Part shown: positions 36,691-49,107 of the stretch, in pieces | Layout: every line of letters begins with the position of its first letter | Numbering within the stretch: position 1 is the stretch's first letter | Source of the DNA: Polytrichum commune | Taxonomy: Eukaryota > Streptophyta > Polytrichopsida > Polytrichales > Polytrichaceae | Length of the DNA stretch: 64,000 nucleotides | Assembly: GCA_950295325.1 (NCBI GenBank) | Contig: OX485805.1 | Span: forward strand, 48,818,758-48,882,757 | Reading direction: 5' to 3' | Notes under the pieces: generated by a model | Told to the model about the DNA's origin: nothing | Seen by the model: the letters and a program-made list of their open reading frames with translations, nothing else | Databases searched by the model: none | Position numbers and translations under genes: made by a program

Positions 36691-39020
36691 AACTCCTAAC
36701 CAACATGGAGCTATTAACATGGTATCCACTCACTACCAAAACATACCCTTATACCCCACTTCTAGTGATATTATTTTCTAGGGAAAACACCCAACAAATA
36801 GTCATAGGTTATTGATTACCATTATTGGCTTATGGATACTAAGATAGTGTTTATCCCCTGCAAAGGGTCAAGTAGTTCTACATCCAACCTCATTGCCCTT
36901 TAGGACATGATCATGGATGTCTTAAAAACAAACACTTTATTCACTTTGGTCCTCTTTTGGAGGCCGGAAATTTTTCTTCTTTTGTTGCCACATGGTAATA
37001 GTCATCGATGACTACCATGTTCAATCTTGTTAGGGTTTTCATTTGAGTTCTAGGGTTTTACAACCCCAAGTTCTTCTCTCCAAATTGTGGCTAAGTTATT
37101 GTTCTCTTGTCTTTGTTTGTTGGATGCAAACATGGAGTTACATGCTATGGATGAAAAACAATTCAATGACTTTCTCACTAGAGATTGAAAGTGTAACTTA
37201 TTTGTAATAAGGCATGTTTGATTCATGATTTATATTTTGTATATGTAGTGGAGGCATTTATCACATTAAATTTTGAAAAGCTTAATATAAATACATGAGT
37301 CCATTTTCTAGAATGACATTAGTACGTATACATTGTTGTTCTCAATAAATTTCTCATATGTTGGGGGTTTCATTTCATGGGGACCCACGCACATCATTTT
37401 GGTTCATAACGAAGAGTCCACCCCCTGGGCCCCAATTGGATTTATATTTTCAATTTTTTATTTTGGGTGAATAATGGTTGATTACACTCCTAAAACAAAC
37501 ACTTGAAGTATAATCCTAAGGATCAATGCCACGATTCATTGTTGGTTGGGATAGCCAAATAATGAAAGCACAACACCAACTCAACACTAACCACTTTAAG
37601 CACACTTAAGAAGATAATGTACATGCCAATCAATTATTTATTCATTTTTCACAAATCAATGTTTAGCCATCTTAATATTGCTCTTGAAAATAGTTATAAT
37701 TTGGTTTTAACCCTAAAAGGCTGCCAAGGGACCAACGGAACTTTGAATATAAGAAAAACAAATCTTGTTGTTAACTTCATTTTTAGTAAAATTTGATAGA
37801 GATGACCCTTATTGAAATAGTTCCATCGTTCTAGTGATATCATCCAAGTGGAGAAATACACTCAAAACAATGTCCATGTAGAACAAGGACACAAAGTACG
37901 GTTCTATGCAATATATAGGATTCTTAGCCACCATTTCCACACATGGTTATTTTTTCCTTGCAGTCCTTCAACCTTTCACACATGTTAGTTTGATCCTTGG
38001 AACATAATATTGATATATATTACCTTGATGTGAATGGTTTGTGAACAATTTACAATCAACTCTTATACATGGGATTTATGCCATGTCAATATGTTAAATT
38101 AAAATCTTAACATGTAGATGTAGTCTTTGGGTGCTTTGTCACAACTCCCGTTTTTGTGTGTACGACATTTGAGCACATGGAAAGTCACTCATCTTAAGTT
38201 TTCTCGCCTTCAAGTAACACATGTGACCTTTACGGGTTATGAACCCTTGTAAGGAAAGCGGACCTTTCATGATTAATTTTCTAAACTGAAGATCTATATT
38301 TAAGTAGTATGTGGTTAGGTGTGGATGTAACAACACACACTAAAAAGACATGTGCTCAAAAGAGAACAGGCTACATTCTTACAACGTTGTGACCATTCTA
38401 GGTCCAATCGTTAACATAATTGGGGGAGGGGAGACTTATAAGACCATTTAACAACGCCAAGAAATCTTTGCATTGACAATGAATAATAGATTCACATGCG
38501 CTCTAATCATCACAAGGCAAATTACCACATACATGATATGGAATCAACAACCATCGCACACTAGTTTCGCATCCTACAAGAAGTAAGTGCATTGCTTAAG
38601 ATGACCATTTTAACACACGCCTACCTTATTGACTACTTACTACTTAGTCCAAATCTTTTACTATCACCATGCCTTGGCTAGGGTAGATGGATATAATTCG
38701 GTGTTTTCACACCTTTACTTGAGTGGTGGATGGTTGTGTTCGAATCTAGGAACATACACCAAAGAGACATTTGTTCAATAAAAGATTGCACAACATGGTC
38801 AAGTTTTCTTAACCATTATAAACGCAACAGTCAATATATGATCATTTATCAACTCATACACCGACATCACTTTTGACGATGAGCACGATATCCATACGAA
38901 CAACACAAATTATGAGGGAAGTGATTACGAGCATGATTTGGGCTTTGCTAATTAATCAATCATCTCACAACTAATTGCGTGCTTCACATGATCCCACGGG
39001 AAGTGGGTGCCGAACAAAAG
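36691..39020. other. intergenic, repeat debris only
   Basis: No protein homology was seen. 38340-38560 and 38740-39000 share phrases with 43.3-43.56 kb (runs such as CAAAAGAGA..GG..ACA and GTTAACATAATYG), indicating an old dispersed family. Confidence 0.4.
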
Positions 39021-39053
39021 AAGGAAAGGAAAGAAAAGAAAAGAAAAGAAAAG
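39016..39053. repeat. (GAAAA)n microsatellite
   Basis: AAAAG units in a short purine run. Confidence 0.85.
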
Positions 39054-39390
39054 TGTCCGTTTAAGGCCCCGATTACCTTACATTGCATAATTGCATAAAC
39101 ACGAGTTACACACCGAGAATGGCCAAGAATTATGCATAGGGGTCAATGATTGTTGTGTTAGGCCAAAACCCCAATAATGCATGCTCAGGAGCCCACTGCC
39201 TGGATGTCATTGCATATAATGCAGGCAGCCTTGGGGCCCACTACTACCAATGGCCACCCCCCCCTATACGGAAAACCCTAATCATCATGGGACTCAAGGG
39301 TTATGCCAAGTCAACAAGTACTCGGAGTCGGGCCCCATGGAGATCCCATCGTCATTATTGGGCCTCACATTTTGAAGGAGGACACTCACT

Positions 39391-39905
39391 TAGGGCCACC
39401 TCACACACGAGACCGAGAGCCCGTGACCAAGACACTTCAAGCACTCTCATTGGTGGAAAAGGGGGAGCCGGTCCAAGTTTGCTTCACACCACGTTTGAGG
39501 GACCAACGGAGTATGTGAATGCAAGATGGATGTAAAGTCTACGTGGATCCCTACATGGCATCGAATGGATCATGTTTCATGGTCACTTTGACTATTTTTA
39601 GAAAATGCCTTTTGGAGGGAGGTCTAACACAAAACTGGGAGACCATGGTACTCCAAACGCTCACAACCGTTGATTTATTCTATTTTATCATGCGTGAGGA
39701 CCCACGTGAATAGAAATTCATTAAAATAGCATTTGGTTGAGGGTCTAGTCACGTATAACTTCACACTACACTTGAGGGTCCATGACCACACTACATGATT
39801 TTGGAGGTGTCTTGGGACGGCCTTTGGACACTTTCTTAATTGGACACATGTATTTGACTGGCGTGTGGCTAGGCAAGGTTTGAAGAACAAAAACTTTAAA
39901 GACAC
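39391..39905. mobile_element. MITE family F, copy 2 (one end eroded)
   Basis: The left terminus AGGGCCACCTCACACACGAG matches the right terminus of 47308-47814 inverted. The body aligns with that element in reverse complement, including the ATGGCATCGAATGGATCATG stretch. The far end has diverged past about 39860. Confidence 0.65.
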
Positions 39906-39915
39906 ACGTTGAGAT

Positions 39916-40016
39916 AGATAGATAGAAACTCCGGTCCCTTTTTAGCAAGGGGCCGGCGTGAATAAAGTGTCCGTTCGTAATGCCAATGACCCGATGCCCA
40001 CTGGACAAGGGGACAC
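39916..40016 (+). repeat. highly conserved ~100-bp repeat, copy 1
   Basis: About 100 bases from TAGATAGATAGAAACTCC to GGACAAGGGGAC are nearly identical to 49596-49694, much closer than other repeats here. Central phrases include GCCGGCGTGAATAAAGTGTC and GTTCGTAATGCCAATGACCC. Identity unknown. Confidence 0.75.
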
Positions 40017-40822
40017 ACGTTGAAAAGTGATTGGATTGTGATTTCATGTTATGTTAACTACAATCATAAACACTTAACAACAAACACAATTGGGAGGACC
40101 TGTGTATGCACTTCCGACAACCATAACTAAACTAGAGGAAGTCCAATTTTCAATTTGGATATTGTTGATGCTTCAAGCAACACAAGTCTCGTTATTTACA
40201 TCTGATTGGTAGAAGTTGGAGAACATGGAAACAAACCAAATAACACCCACATACCTTATCCCTGGATTTTCAGTTGAACTCCCCAAAATGGAATGAAAAC
40301 TACCCATAAGATATGATGGATGTTGTGTTCGTTTTGGAATTTGTCCCCCAAAAATGCACATAACATTCTTTAGCCCCTTAATAACGCTTGCTTTCTATTC
40401 TAGTGTCCATGTTTAGGGTGTGTATGTCAAGTCCCATCTACATGACACCTTGTTGGCTTGCATTTTACCACGTCCACATATTACAATTGCCTTGTTTGGT
40501 TTAATATCTTGGGTGTGGGAGCCTCCAATACATCGCTATAAGGACACAATTGCAAGTTTCACGTTGGCAAACCAACTTAAACTCAATCTAGGGATTTGTG
40601 TGATTGATCAACATACAATACTTCTTTAATTCCATGCCCATTGAACATTCTCAAGTTATTGAGTAATGTTTAGAGAGAGAGAGAAACACACAACAATCTC
40701 AAGGTTGGCGTGAATGAGGGACACTCCATCTTGATTATAGATGTGAGCTCATATGTTAACCATAGAAAGGTTTGTAGAGCCACTACCTCATGTTGGATGT
40801 GGTCCCTTTTAGTAACCGGTTG

Positions 40823-40834
40823 GGGGGGGGGGGT
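40823..40834. repeat. poly-G tract
   Basis: A run of ten or more G. It is one of several C/G homopolymers in the window (near 15277, 30341, 31746, 41797, 47209, 51950 and 52630). Confidence 0.85.
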
Positions 40835-40867
40835 AGGTGGGCCCCTTGGTGGGTGCGGGGTTACATA

Positions 40868-41240
40868 GTGCACTAAATGTTGTATAGAGCGTCATATGGT
40901 ATCTTGTGTCATTGTGGTAACTTTTGTAATGACACTTCTTATATATAAGTTTACAAATATTGTCATCCTAACTAACTTTTAGTTCATCCACTTCAATGTA
41001 TTTTGCATCCTAACATTTCTATGATGAAACATTGTCATGAATGATTGAAATTTGGATGAAAAACCACTTAATAAGTCACAATAATTGCAACATTGTAAAT
41101 CTATAATGCCCACATTTTTTACAAGGAATGACAAATGATGTTGGGTTGACATTCAGTGTCGGTGACACTATACGGGGTTTACAATTAGTATAGAATAAGA
41201 CAAATAGAATTGATGACATTAAATATGATATTCAATGCAA
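40868..41240. mobile_element. MITE family C, copy 2
   Basis: The reverse complement aligns with 11836-12218. The inverted ends are TGCACTAAATGTTGTATA at the left and GATATTCAATGCAATTTAGT at the right. Non-coding. Confidence 0.7.
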
Positions 41241-43225
41241 TTTAGTGGGAGTCTGGAGGTGTGTCCTAAGGGTAGGTGTTATGTTGGCACATGAGTTGTT
41301 ACTGCATGCAAGATGCGGTGGTTGTAGGTATGTTGAAGTTTGTTTACATGGATTGTATAGAGAGTTGGTGGTTTTCTAGCATACAAAGTGTGAGGTACTT
41401 GATGATGATTAGGCGGAAGTGTTGCATGCATACATGAGTGGACATGACAGGATGTAGCATTGTTCAAATGTTTTGGTGATGTCATCTATGTGGATGCCTC
41501 CTATGATGTCTACCATATGTGGATGGTGAGGGTGACATCACATCCGACATCTTTGAGCCTATCAACCAACACTTGGTATTTTGAGTTTTTTGGGCATTGT
41601 ATTGCGGATGTGGGGTCACGATCTTGGTACTTGAAGATAATGAATTCAAGTGACTCTAATAGTATCAACTCAATGTAAGGATAATTTGCATGTTTGTTGA
41701 GTCATACTTATGTACCTTGCAAACCCAACTTCTCACACTCATTGCAGCCCATGCATTATTGTTGACAAGCATTCAATATTGATTATCGACCTTTCACCAC
41801 CCCCCCCCACCCAATCTACTTAGCACATGTGTATGACTTACAATTGTTTTATTTGTAGTACGTGTGTATTATTGTCTTATACCACAATTTATATCTCCTT
41901 CGGCCAACCAAAGACAAAATAAAAGCATGAGCATCATGTGATGATATTGTGCACACAATGTAATGTGAGTTTAATTCTATGACTACCAAGACCTTGTATG
42001 TAAGAGTCTTAGGTATACACGATGTACTTAGGCTTCATACATAACATGTTAAGATTTATATTAACCCCTAAATACATGAGGGACCCAAAATGACCAATTT
42101 TTGATGGATTTTTGTTTTGAATGAGACGTTCGACTTCTTTTTGGATGGAGCCAATTTTTTTTTTTTTTGTCAAAATGAATGAATCTCATTTTGCATCTAG
42201 TGCCCCAAATTTCATTGGATCTGGACTAAACCTCATGATATCATAGGAAATGTGTTAGATAGGAAAACAACATTCATATGTACTTGGAAAGGTGTGAAAA
42301 TTTTGAAGAATTCAGTTTATTTCATGTTTCAAATATTTGTCGTCGGGATTGGAAATTTTGAAGTTACTCAAAAAATTTATATGTAAGAATGGATGTAAAA
42401 TAGAGTGCTACGCATTGCAAGGGCTCTCAGAAAATCACATCTGGTGCAAACATAAAATTTCAAGCCTTAGAGGTTCACAATTTAGTTGGAAATCTTATGC
42501 AAAACATTTCATCCCAATTGGGTCTCATCCCGTCACCCATTTGATGATGTCAGCAGAGTTAAAGTTTGTTTTCAATCATGTACTCCACCCATTACACCTT
42601 CACATATGTACTAGTTTCTCATTCACATTGCCACGTGGACAATTGATTTTTTCCCCCAGGTAGCTCATACAAAGGCGGATATCATATCCGCACGATTTGG
42701 ATTCTCAAGAACACCTACAAATTGAGTCCTAAATTATCTATCTTACAATCAATGATTTGAAACCAAGTTTGAGGAGAACGACGCTCAGGGATTTAGGGGT
42801 TAAAATCCTCTCGATCTTTCGGTGATGAAAATTCTTCTAGATTTTACTATTGGAAGTGGCAAAGACGGTGGAAATGGCCACTCTAGACCTTATTATTTTA
42901 GCATAACTTACACGTAATCTCGTGTGGAAGCTCGGTCCTTCTATTGTACTCAATCACATGATGATTACATAAGTATTCGGAAAGGCAAAGTAAGAATGAA
43001 AATCTGCGATTGTTACTCATTGAATCAGATGATGATCTAAACATGATGAGATGATTGACACTGCTACTCATATACTCCAAATAATATGAGAAGTACTTGA
43101 AATAAATATTTGGGGTCTTCAACGGTCTCAAAGAACAGTATGCCATCAGTGAAACGATCGATCATTGCAAATGGTGCATCGGAGGTTTTCTTTTCAGCTA
43201 AGGTACATGGGGTCTCTAGTGGCTC

Positions 43226-43570
43226 CTTTTCTTAATCGGACCCCTAGATTTGATTGCTTTGGTGAGGATCAAAGAGAAAACATCATAAAGAGTATGTGGT
43301 TATGTGTGTCTCTAAGAACCGATATCAAAAGGACGTATGTTTAAAAGAGATTGGACCATGTGCTCAAAATCTGATAATTGTTCTAAGCTTAGTAGTCAAC
43401 ATAATCGAGGAGACTATTCAATGAGCAGGAAAATCTTTCACTTTGATACTGAATAAGATATTCGTACAAGGCTTGAAAGTTGCGAGGGAAACGGACACAA
43501 CCTTGATTTGGAGTTGCTAACTATCTCCTACTAACCACATGTTTCATGTCATGCGAGAAGTGGGCTAGTC
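43226..43570. repeat. dispersed repeat related to 26.34 and 38.3-39.0 kb
   Basis: The start (CTTTTCTTAATCGGACCCCT) matches 26338 onward. The rest resembles the 38.35-39.0 kb stretch. No coding signal. Confidence 0.5.
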
Positions 43571-43667
43571 GGGAAAATGTAACCATATACGATTCATCTA
43601 CCTTATAAAGGCTTACTTCATACAACACCACAATCATGGACTTGCCATTTAAACTAAGCGATGGTTG

Positions 43668-43990
43668 ATTGTCCCAATCCCTAAAGATAACATATTATGC
43701 CACTTTTGAACTTACAATATAGTTGAAAATGAAGCCCACTTTGCGTTGAAGTGTCCCCTTTACAAGTGCGTAGAGCTAAAAAAACCCCTTCACTATTTGA
43801 GGATCTAATATCAGGGAGTCTCAAGTCTTTCTTCCAAGTGGACCATCAAGTCAATATCAACCTCTATCTCCTTGAGGCTCCCTCACTCTGCTACTATAGG
43901 GGAATTAGCCTCTTTGAGACCATCTTGATGTAACTCACTTCTAGTCCCATAAGCCTTTTGGCTTCCCGGACTCTAAAACCAACTTCATTT
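43668..43990 (+). repeat. dispersed repeat shared with 27900-28300
   Basis: Conserved blocks appear in the same order (AGTCTCAAGTCTTTCTTCCA, GGACCATCAAGTC, CCCATAAGCCTTTTGG). This copy has an internal insertion relative to the other. Confidence 0.6.
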
Positions 43991-44039
43991 CATGTCATTG
44001 CTTGGAACATAGTCAACCAAACCCATGGAACAAAGTTAT

Positions 44040-44440
44040 GAGGATGAAATTACCATATACGAGTGTACCTGTCATCCATCCAACATAAATAAATAAAATT
44101 TATATATAATTTTTTTTGACAACAACCCCCACACCCCTCCTTCCCTCCTCATGCCCCAATCACACCAAACTTTCTGTCCCATTCCAACTGTAAAATTGTT
44201 GGGGATTATGTTCAGAATTAGATATTGGCACACCAACGGATGGTGTCAGAACTAGTCAGTGTGATCAACCCCTCAATCCTACAAGCTTAGATTTGACCCT
44301 GAATACACTTGATTCAGGATCTCTATAACAAACTTTGCAGTCAAATTAGCTTTTCATTAAAGCTCCTCCATACCACATACTATTTCAGGGCTTTTATGTT
44401 GGATGAACGATAGGTACGCTCATATATGATAACTCTCTCT
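44040..44440. mobile_element. MITE family K, copy 3
   Basis: The left arm contains CATATACGAGTGTACC then CATCCATCCAACATAAA. The right arm carries CTTTTATGTTGGATGAACGA then GGTACGCTCATATATGAT. The ends are inverted relative to each other and the core differs from the other copies. Confidence 0.6.
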
Positions 44441-44473
44441 CTCTCTCCCTCCCTCCCTCCCTCCCTCCCTCCA
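44432..44473. repeat. (CT)n/(TCCC)n microsatellite
   Basis: A CT run passes into TCCC units directly at the end of the family K element. Confidence 0.9.
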
Positions 44474-45199
44474 CCCATGGACCAGAGTCACCTCACATGG
44501 GGTCTTCAGAATTCATCATCCACACCCGAAATTATGAGGTTTTGTCCTCTTGGAGTAATATACGACTCCAACCGGCCCCCTTGCTATTTTCTAGTATTAC
44601 GGAGGAGGTGGGTTTTTATTTGGAGGCTATGTTAAAGGTGTGATGAGGAGGTCGAAATCTGTCAGCCCCCCTTCAATAGACCTGCGAGGTGGTATGTTAT
44701 TCCTCATTCAATGTCAGAAGCTGTGATGTAGTACTGTTCTCCCTCTTTAATATGACACGTTTGGTCGCACAAAAGAGAGTGTCGTATTATGCGAATGTCG
44801 GATTCTTGTTAACATTGGGCCTCGAATGTCGCATTTGGGCCGAGAAAATGGCCTATCTCAATGTAAGATGTCAATTGGGGATACACAATGAAGGTAGATA
44901 AGTATGAAGGGACATTGTTGTTGAAGAAATATGCTCACAAAGTCAAACAATACGGAGTTTAGAAGAAGAAGAGGAAGAAATCCTATGATGATGTCGTCGT
45001 TGTATCACACATTGCGAAAGTAAGAATTTAGTGTCTTGTGTGATGATGTTTGTTGATGTTGGAAATTGGAAATTTTGTTCGATTTATCCATGAAAGATTG
45101 CATGTTCTTCACATCTACCACTGTAAACTCCAACGAACGTTCCACTGCAGATTTGAGAGCACACTCGTGGCCGGACTTGAGGAAGCTTGACTTATTGGT

Positions 45200-46480
45200 G
45201 TTGGGTGGTCATCCATGTCATTCCCCTCCATTGGCTCATCATTCGACTCTAAACCCAAATGGACTTCTCTCTACCCCATGCCAAATCCACCAACTCATCC
45301 ATGTTGTACATTGCATCAACAATTTCCTCCCTTGCAACTGCACATAAAGATGAAACGGGACTCGCCAATTCATTTGCCGCTTCTCTCATTCTCGACATCT
45401 CACGTTTATCACCCATGGCAAAATCAACACTCCAATTTGCATGTAGAATCTTGGGCATCCTTTAGTTGTTTCGTTGGATTTGGGGGTTCATCTCTCCCCA
45501 CACTTGAGAGCTCCACACAATAGCATGCCTTACATTAGGCGTTGTTTTCTTCGAGTTTTGGTGAGTAGTCGAAGAATCAAACCGAGAGAGAACCCGTTTT
45601 GAAAGCTTCTTCTTATATTGAACTTTGAATGAAGCAATCATTCCATGATCCAACAGTTGTACCATGCTTACAACATTAGGTGGTAAGAAGACAATAGTAA
45701 GGGGTTGTTTACATCATGGACCATGAAATCGTCCCTTGCTCCTCTAAAAAGTGTAATTGGCCATTGAACTCGTCCTAGAAATACTTTGGTTTACATCAAG
45801 AAAAAAGAAAAAAGAAAATGTAAGAGTGACCATGGAATTATGAGGTCCCTAAAAGGCCTAATTTTAGGCCTATATTCCACTATCATGGTCCAATAGGGTT
45901 TGCAATGGGGAGAGGCAAAAGAGGTTCTCTTTCTACAAATGTTAGGGGACCGTGGTAGAGAATTCCCGCTTTATATATTTATTTAATCATTTTTTTTGGC
46001 CAAATAGTTTTTCATAGTTATGAGGAAAGCAACGAAGGAGAAAAGGAGAAGGGGAGAAGGTCAAACATGAATATAATCCCCATAACTTCTATTTTTGGAC
46101 ATATATTTAAAAAGTCCATGCATCCACTTTCTGGTACATGGTCACTTCTCTCAGTCCACATTTGGTGTACACCTAGTCAAGGGCCCAAAGGCTTTAAGAA
46201 GACATTGTTTTTAAATAAAAAATAAAAATCAGACCACGGAAGTGTTACCATGAACTGTGACCATTGAAAAATGCCCTTTGACATGGGACAACTTTTGGTC
46301 CATGATGTAAACAACCCCTAATATTGCTCAACTATAAGGTTGAAAGAGGAAAGGTTTCACTACTACCAACATGCTTAAGGGAATGAGTAGCATAATTATC
46401 CATAACAAAAAGCACATTATGCTTTTGAGGTTTGAAATGTACATTGAAACTCATCATCCAACTCTCAAAAATATCTAATG
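45200..46480 (-). pseudogene. pogo/Tigger (DDE_1, CENP-B-like) transposase, C-terminal half, disrupted
   Basis: From about 46480 down, the minus strand encodes ALDIFESWMMSFNVHF and VLFVMDNYATHSLKHVGSSE, then LSNI. After the MITE, it continues with LPPNVVSMVQLLDHGMIASF, QYKKKLSKRVLSRFDS, VRHAIVWSS and ILHANWSVDFAMGD. The order, including the DN aspartate-asparagine signature and VVSMVQ.LD, is that of the catalytic core to C terminus of pogo-like transposases. Disruptions are an in-frame TAG just before the MITE, frame changes, and a TAA before ILHANW (at about 45462). It cannot give active enzyme. Confidence 0.75.
45701..46318. mobile_element. PIF/Harbinger-type MITE inserted in the pogo transposase
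   Basis: Terminal inverted repeats of about 22 bases begin GGGGTTGTTTACATCATG and are flanked by the direct repeat TAA (45698-45700 and 46319-46321), the 3-base target preference of PIF/Harbinger. 618 bp and non-coding. Removing it rejoins LSNI with a following segment that leads into LPPNVVS of the transposase. Confidence 0.85.
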
Positions 46481-47092
46481 CCATCTAGGCCGTTCAACCC
46501 TAAAACCCTCCACCTCCATTGGAATCCACGAATTCAGAAGTCCAGCGTTTGTTTTGGAACCGAGGTTTTAAACAATTAACTTGAGTCAAGTTCAATTTAA
46601 CTCACCGATGAATTCATTCTATACTCGAAACAACTCCCCGATCCCAAGGCAAGTCTTGGTGTCGTCCCACCACTTATGCACATTAGTTACCTTAATCATG
46701 TGACAAATTGGACCTGAAAGTTGTGGTATTACGAGCATCGTACTAACACTTAAAAAGTTTGGCTGACGGGATATGCGTCGTATAATTGAGGTGAGACTGT
46801 ATATACATTTGGGGATTTTTGGGGCAGGCATTTTAAAAACATAAAAAAATGAAATTGGGATTTGGTCATTGGCACATGCGACACGACACGACGGGCAGGC
46901 TGCCCGGGCCACAAATATACTTCCCCCTTAAATAAAGCTAAGGAATAAATGACTTTATCACATACTACAACTGTTGTAGTAGGTGTCAGGGTTGGCTTCA
47001 ATTAAATATCCCAGATCCAGATCCAGATCCAGGGGAGTGGAAAAGTGCAGAAGGTAGAAAAGCAAAAAAACTCTCTACTTGACGGAAAACTT

Positions 47093-47172
47093 GCCAGGTG
47101 GTGAATTGCCTCTTGTGCTTTGGCACTGGCCTGTCGGCCTTCTGTCTCAAAAAGAAAAGAAAAAAAGTAATA
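47093..47172 (+). mobile_element. tRNA-derived SINE, 3' fragment
   Basis: GTGCTTTGGCACTGGCCTGT then CTTCTGTCTCAAAAAGAA with an A-rich tail matches the 3' half of the minus-strand copy at 32136-32330. The truncated 5' end is typical of retroposed copies. Confidence 0.65.
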
Positions 47173-47242
47173 ATTACCATGTACACTGGGTAACGGATAA
47201 GTTTTTACCCCCCCCCTCCAAAAAAAAGAAAAGAAAAAACGT

Positions 47243-47962
47243 ATGTGGCCAGTCTCTGGGGAGATTTTTGGGTATAATCGATCGAGATCCTATTGTTTCT
47301 AATATAAGGGCCACTTTAACACACGAGCCCAGAGCCGTGACCATGAAATTGTGAGAGCCCAAAAGAAGGTGTCCAAAGGATGTTCCAAGGCACTTCCAAA
47401 ATCATGTAGTTTTGGTCACATGCCCCCAAGTGTAGTGTGAAGTCATAAGTGACCGGACCTTCAACCAAATGCCATTTCGATGAATTTTTATTCATGCAGA
47501 TCCTCACGCATGATAAAGTAGAATACATCAACGGTTGTGAGCATTCGGAATGCCATGGTCTCCCGGTGGTTTTGTGTTAGGCCTACCTCCAAGAAATGGT
47601 TTTTGAAAATAGTCCAAGTAACCATGAAATGTGATCCATTCGATGCCATGTAGGAATCCATGCAGACTTGACATCCATCATGCATTCACAAACTCCGTTG
47701 GTCCCTCAAGCGTAGTGTGAAGCAGCGAACTTGGACCGGCTCCGCCTTTTCCACCAATGAGAGTGCATGAAGTGTAACGGTCACGGGCTCTCAGTCTCGT
47801 GTGGGAAGTGGCCCTAAACTGCTCACATGTTGACATTTTTCAGTTTTTCTTTGTTAAATTGAAGAATATTCTGTAAATTCCTCTAAATCGATTGGTCGTT
47901 TTCCTGGAGTCTTGAATTTGAACCAGTTATTTCTCAAACTCAACCAGTTCATCTGCACTCAG
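47243..47962 (+). repeat. dispersed repeat family H, copy 3, split by a MITE
   Basis: The halves 47243-47306 and 47816-47962 align with an uninterrupted copy at 4850-5030 (inverted): GATCCTATTGTTTC before the insertion, CACATGTTGACATTTTTCAG after it, and CTCAAACTCAACCAGTTCAT at the end. Confidence 0.65.
47308..47814. mobile_element. MITE family F, full-length copy
   Basis: The ends are GGGCCACTTTAACACACGAG and the inverse of GGGCCACTTCCCACACGAGA, with about 35 bases of imperfect terminal repeat, flanked by TAA on both sides. 507 bp. The TAA target fits PIF/Harbinger. It lies inside a family H repeat. Confidence 0.75.
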
Positions 47963-48239
47963 TACTCCCCCATTCATTGCATGTGGCTTAACATACCCGG
48001 CGGTGAAGTGATTTTTACCTTGTTTTACCATATTGATTGGGTGATTATGAAACTACCGTGATGCCTTTTACCTTTTAAACTGTTTGTAGGCAAATTATTA
48101 TTTTTTAAATTTATAGATTAAAAAATCTTGGATTTAAAGAGAGAAAAAGTCAAATTTTCATATTAAATTCATATATTTTACATATATAATTTGTATTGTT
48201 TTTGGTTTTTCTTTAAATAGTTTAAAGAGTGTCGAAGTG

Positions 48240-48600
48240 GTAAGGGTACTACGGTACACTAAATAGTCTTATTACTACATGCCACATTCATTCTCCAGAA
48301 CCCATGTTAACGCTCATAGTGACAATTAGCTTGGGTTGCATTGATTTTCAGCCCTCGTTAAATTTATAGTATAGAATTAGCGTGGGTTACATTCATTTTT
48401 TTTTCTTCTAGAGTATTTATGTGGATGATATTTTTTTGTATTGTGCTAATTGTGTTTTATAATTGATATTTAATGTGTTGGTCGGAAGTCCTTGTGAAGA
48501 CTTAAGGGAAGACACGTGGTCTTGGACACACGTTATTTGCGCCTTGACTAGAGAAATAGCGTGGTCCACACTAATTGTTCCCACGTTGATTTTTCACCCA
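48240..48600. repeat. GTGGGCCACACTAAT-motif debris
   Basis: Motif copies such as AATTAGCGTGGGTTACATTC and ATAGCGTGGTCCACACTAAT occur in mixed orientation, like 32.48-32.62 kb. No intact element. Confidence 0.4.
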
Positions 48601-49071
48601 CACAAGTAGGATTGTTTTGAATAATTGGGGATGATTTAATGGTATTGATGTGTTTGGACTTGCATATGCGCTTTGATACACAGTGGTAAAACTATCTGGT
48701 CACTTTCCATTGTCATGAATGAGTTGTGTGTTGTTAACTAGACTTTCAAGAATGAGCTTAGTCGTAGCACTATAATTAACAACATACAACAAAAAAATAT
48801 CAGCATAGTGTGACTTGAGAGTGGTGATAAACTTTATCTTCATTGATATGCACAACGAGGTTGCATTCACAAAACATGTTGCCTCTTCACCCATGCAAAT
48901 TACCTTGGGTCAACATCAAATCACAAATAACTATTCACTTTGTTTCTTCATCCATATAACAACTCAATTAAGAAAGAAGTCCACGTATGTTTTTTTAGTG
49001 TGGTAATAAATATTCATATTAGTGTGGAATGTTGATAAATAAGATGAGGAAATCTTAGCTACAAATACCAT

Positions 49072-49107
49072 TATATATATATATAGATAGATAGATAGAT
49101 AGATAGA
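49072..49107. repeat. (TA)n(GATA)n microsatellite
   Basis: A TA run is followed by about six GATA units. Confidence 0.9.

Larger units (their letters stand above)
44732..46801 (-). mobile_element. pogo/Tigger-type DNA transposon, internally deleted and interrupted
   Basis: The ends are TACTGTTCTCCCTCTTTAAT at the left and, read inward from the right, TACAGTCTCACCTCAATTAT, both abutting TA. Inside is a minus-strand DDE transposase C terminus, split by a 618-bp MITE. Without the MITE the element is about 1.45 kb, too short for a full transposase of about 1.5 kb plus flanks, so an N-terminal deletion is likely. The 14168-14836 MITE is a coding-free relative. Confidence 0.7.

Noticed and set aside
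39146-39535. A 129-residue plus-strand open frame
   Set aside because: Most of it falls in the family F MITE, whose other copy has a similarly placed but different frame on the opposite strand. Repetition, not coding constraint, explains the likeness.
39519-39713. Peptide resembling one at 47488-47685 (ending YFIMRED)
   Set aside because: The similarity comes from the two family F MITE copies; there is no start context, domain or longer frame.
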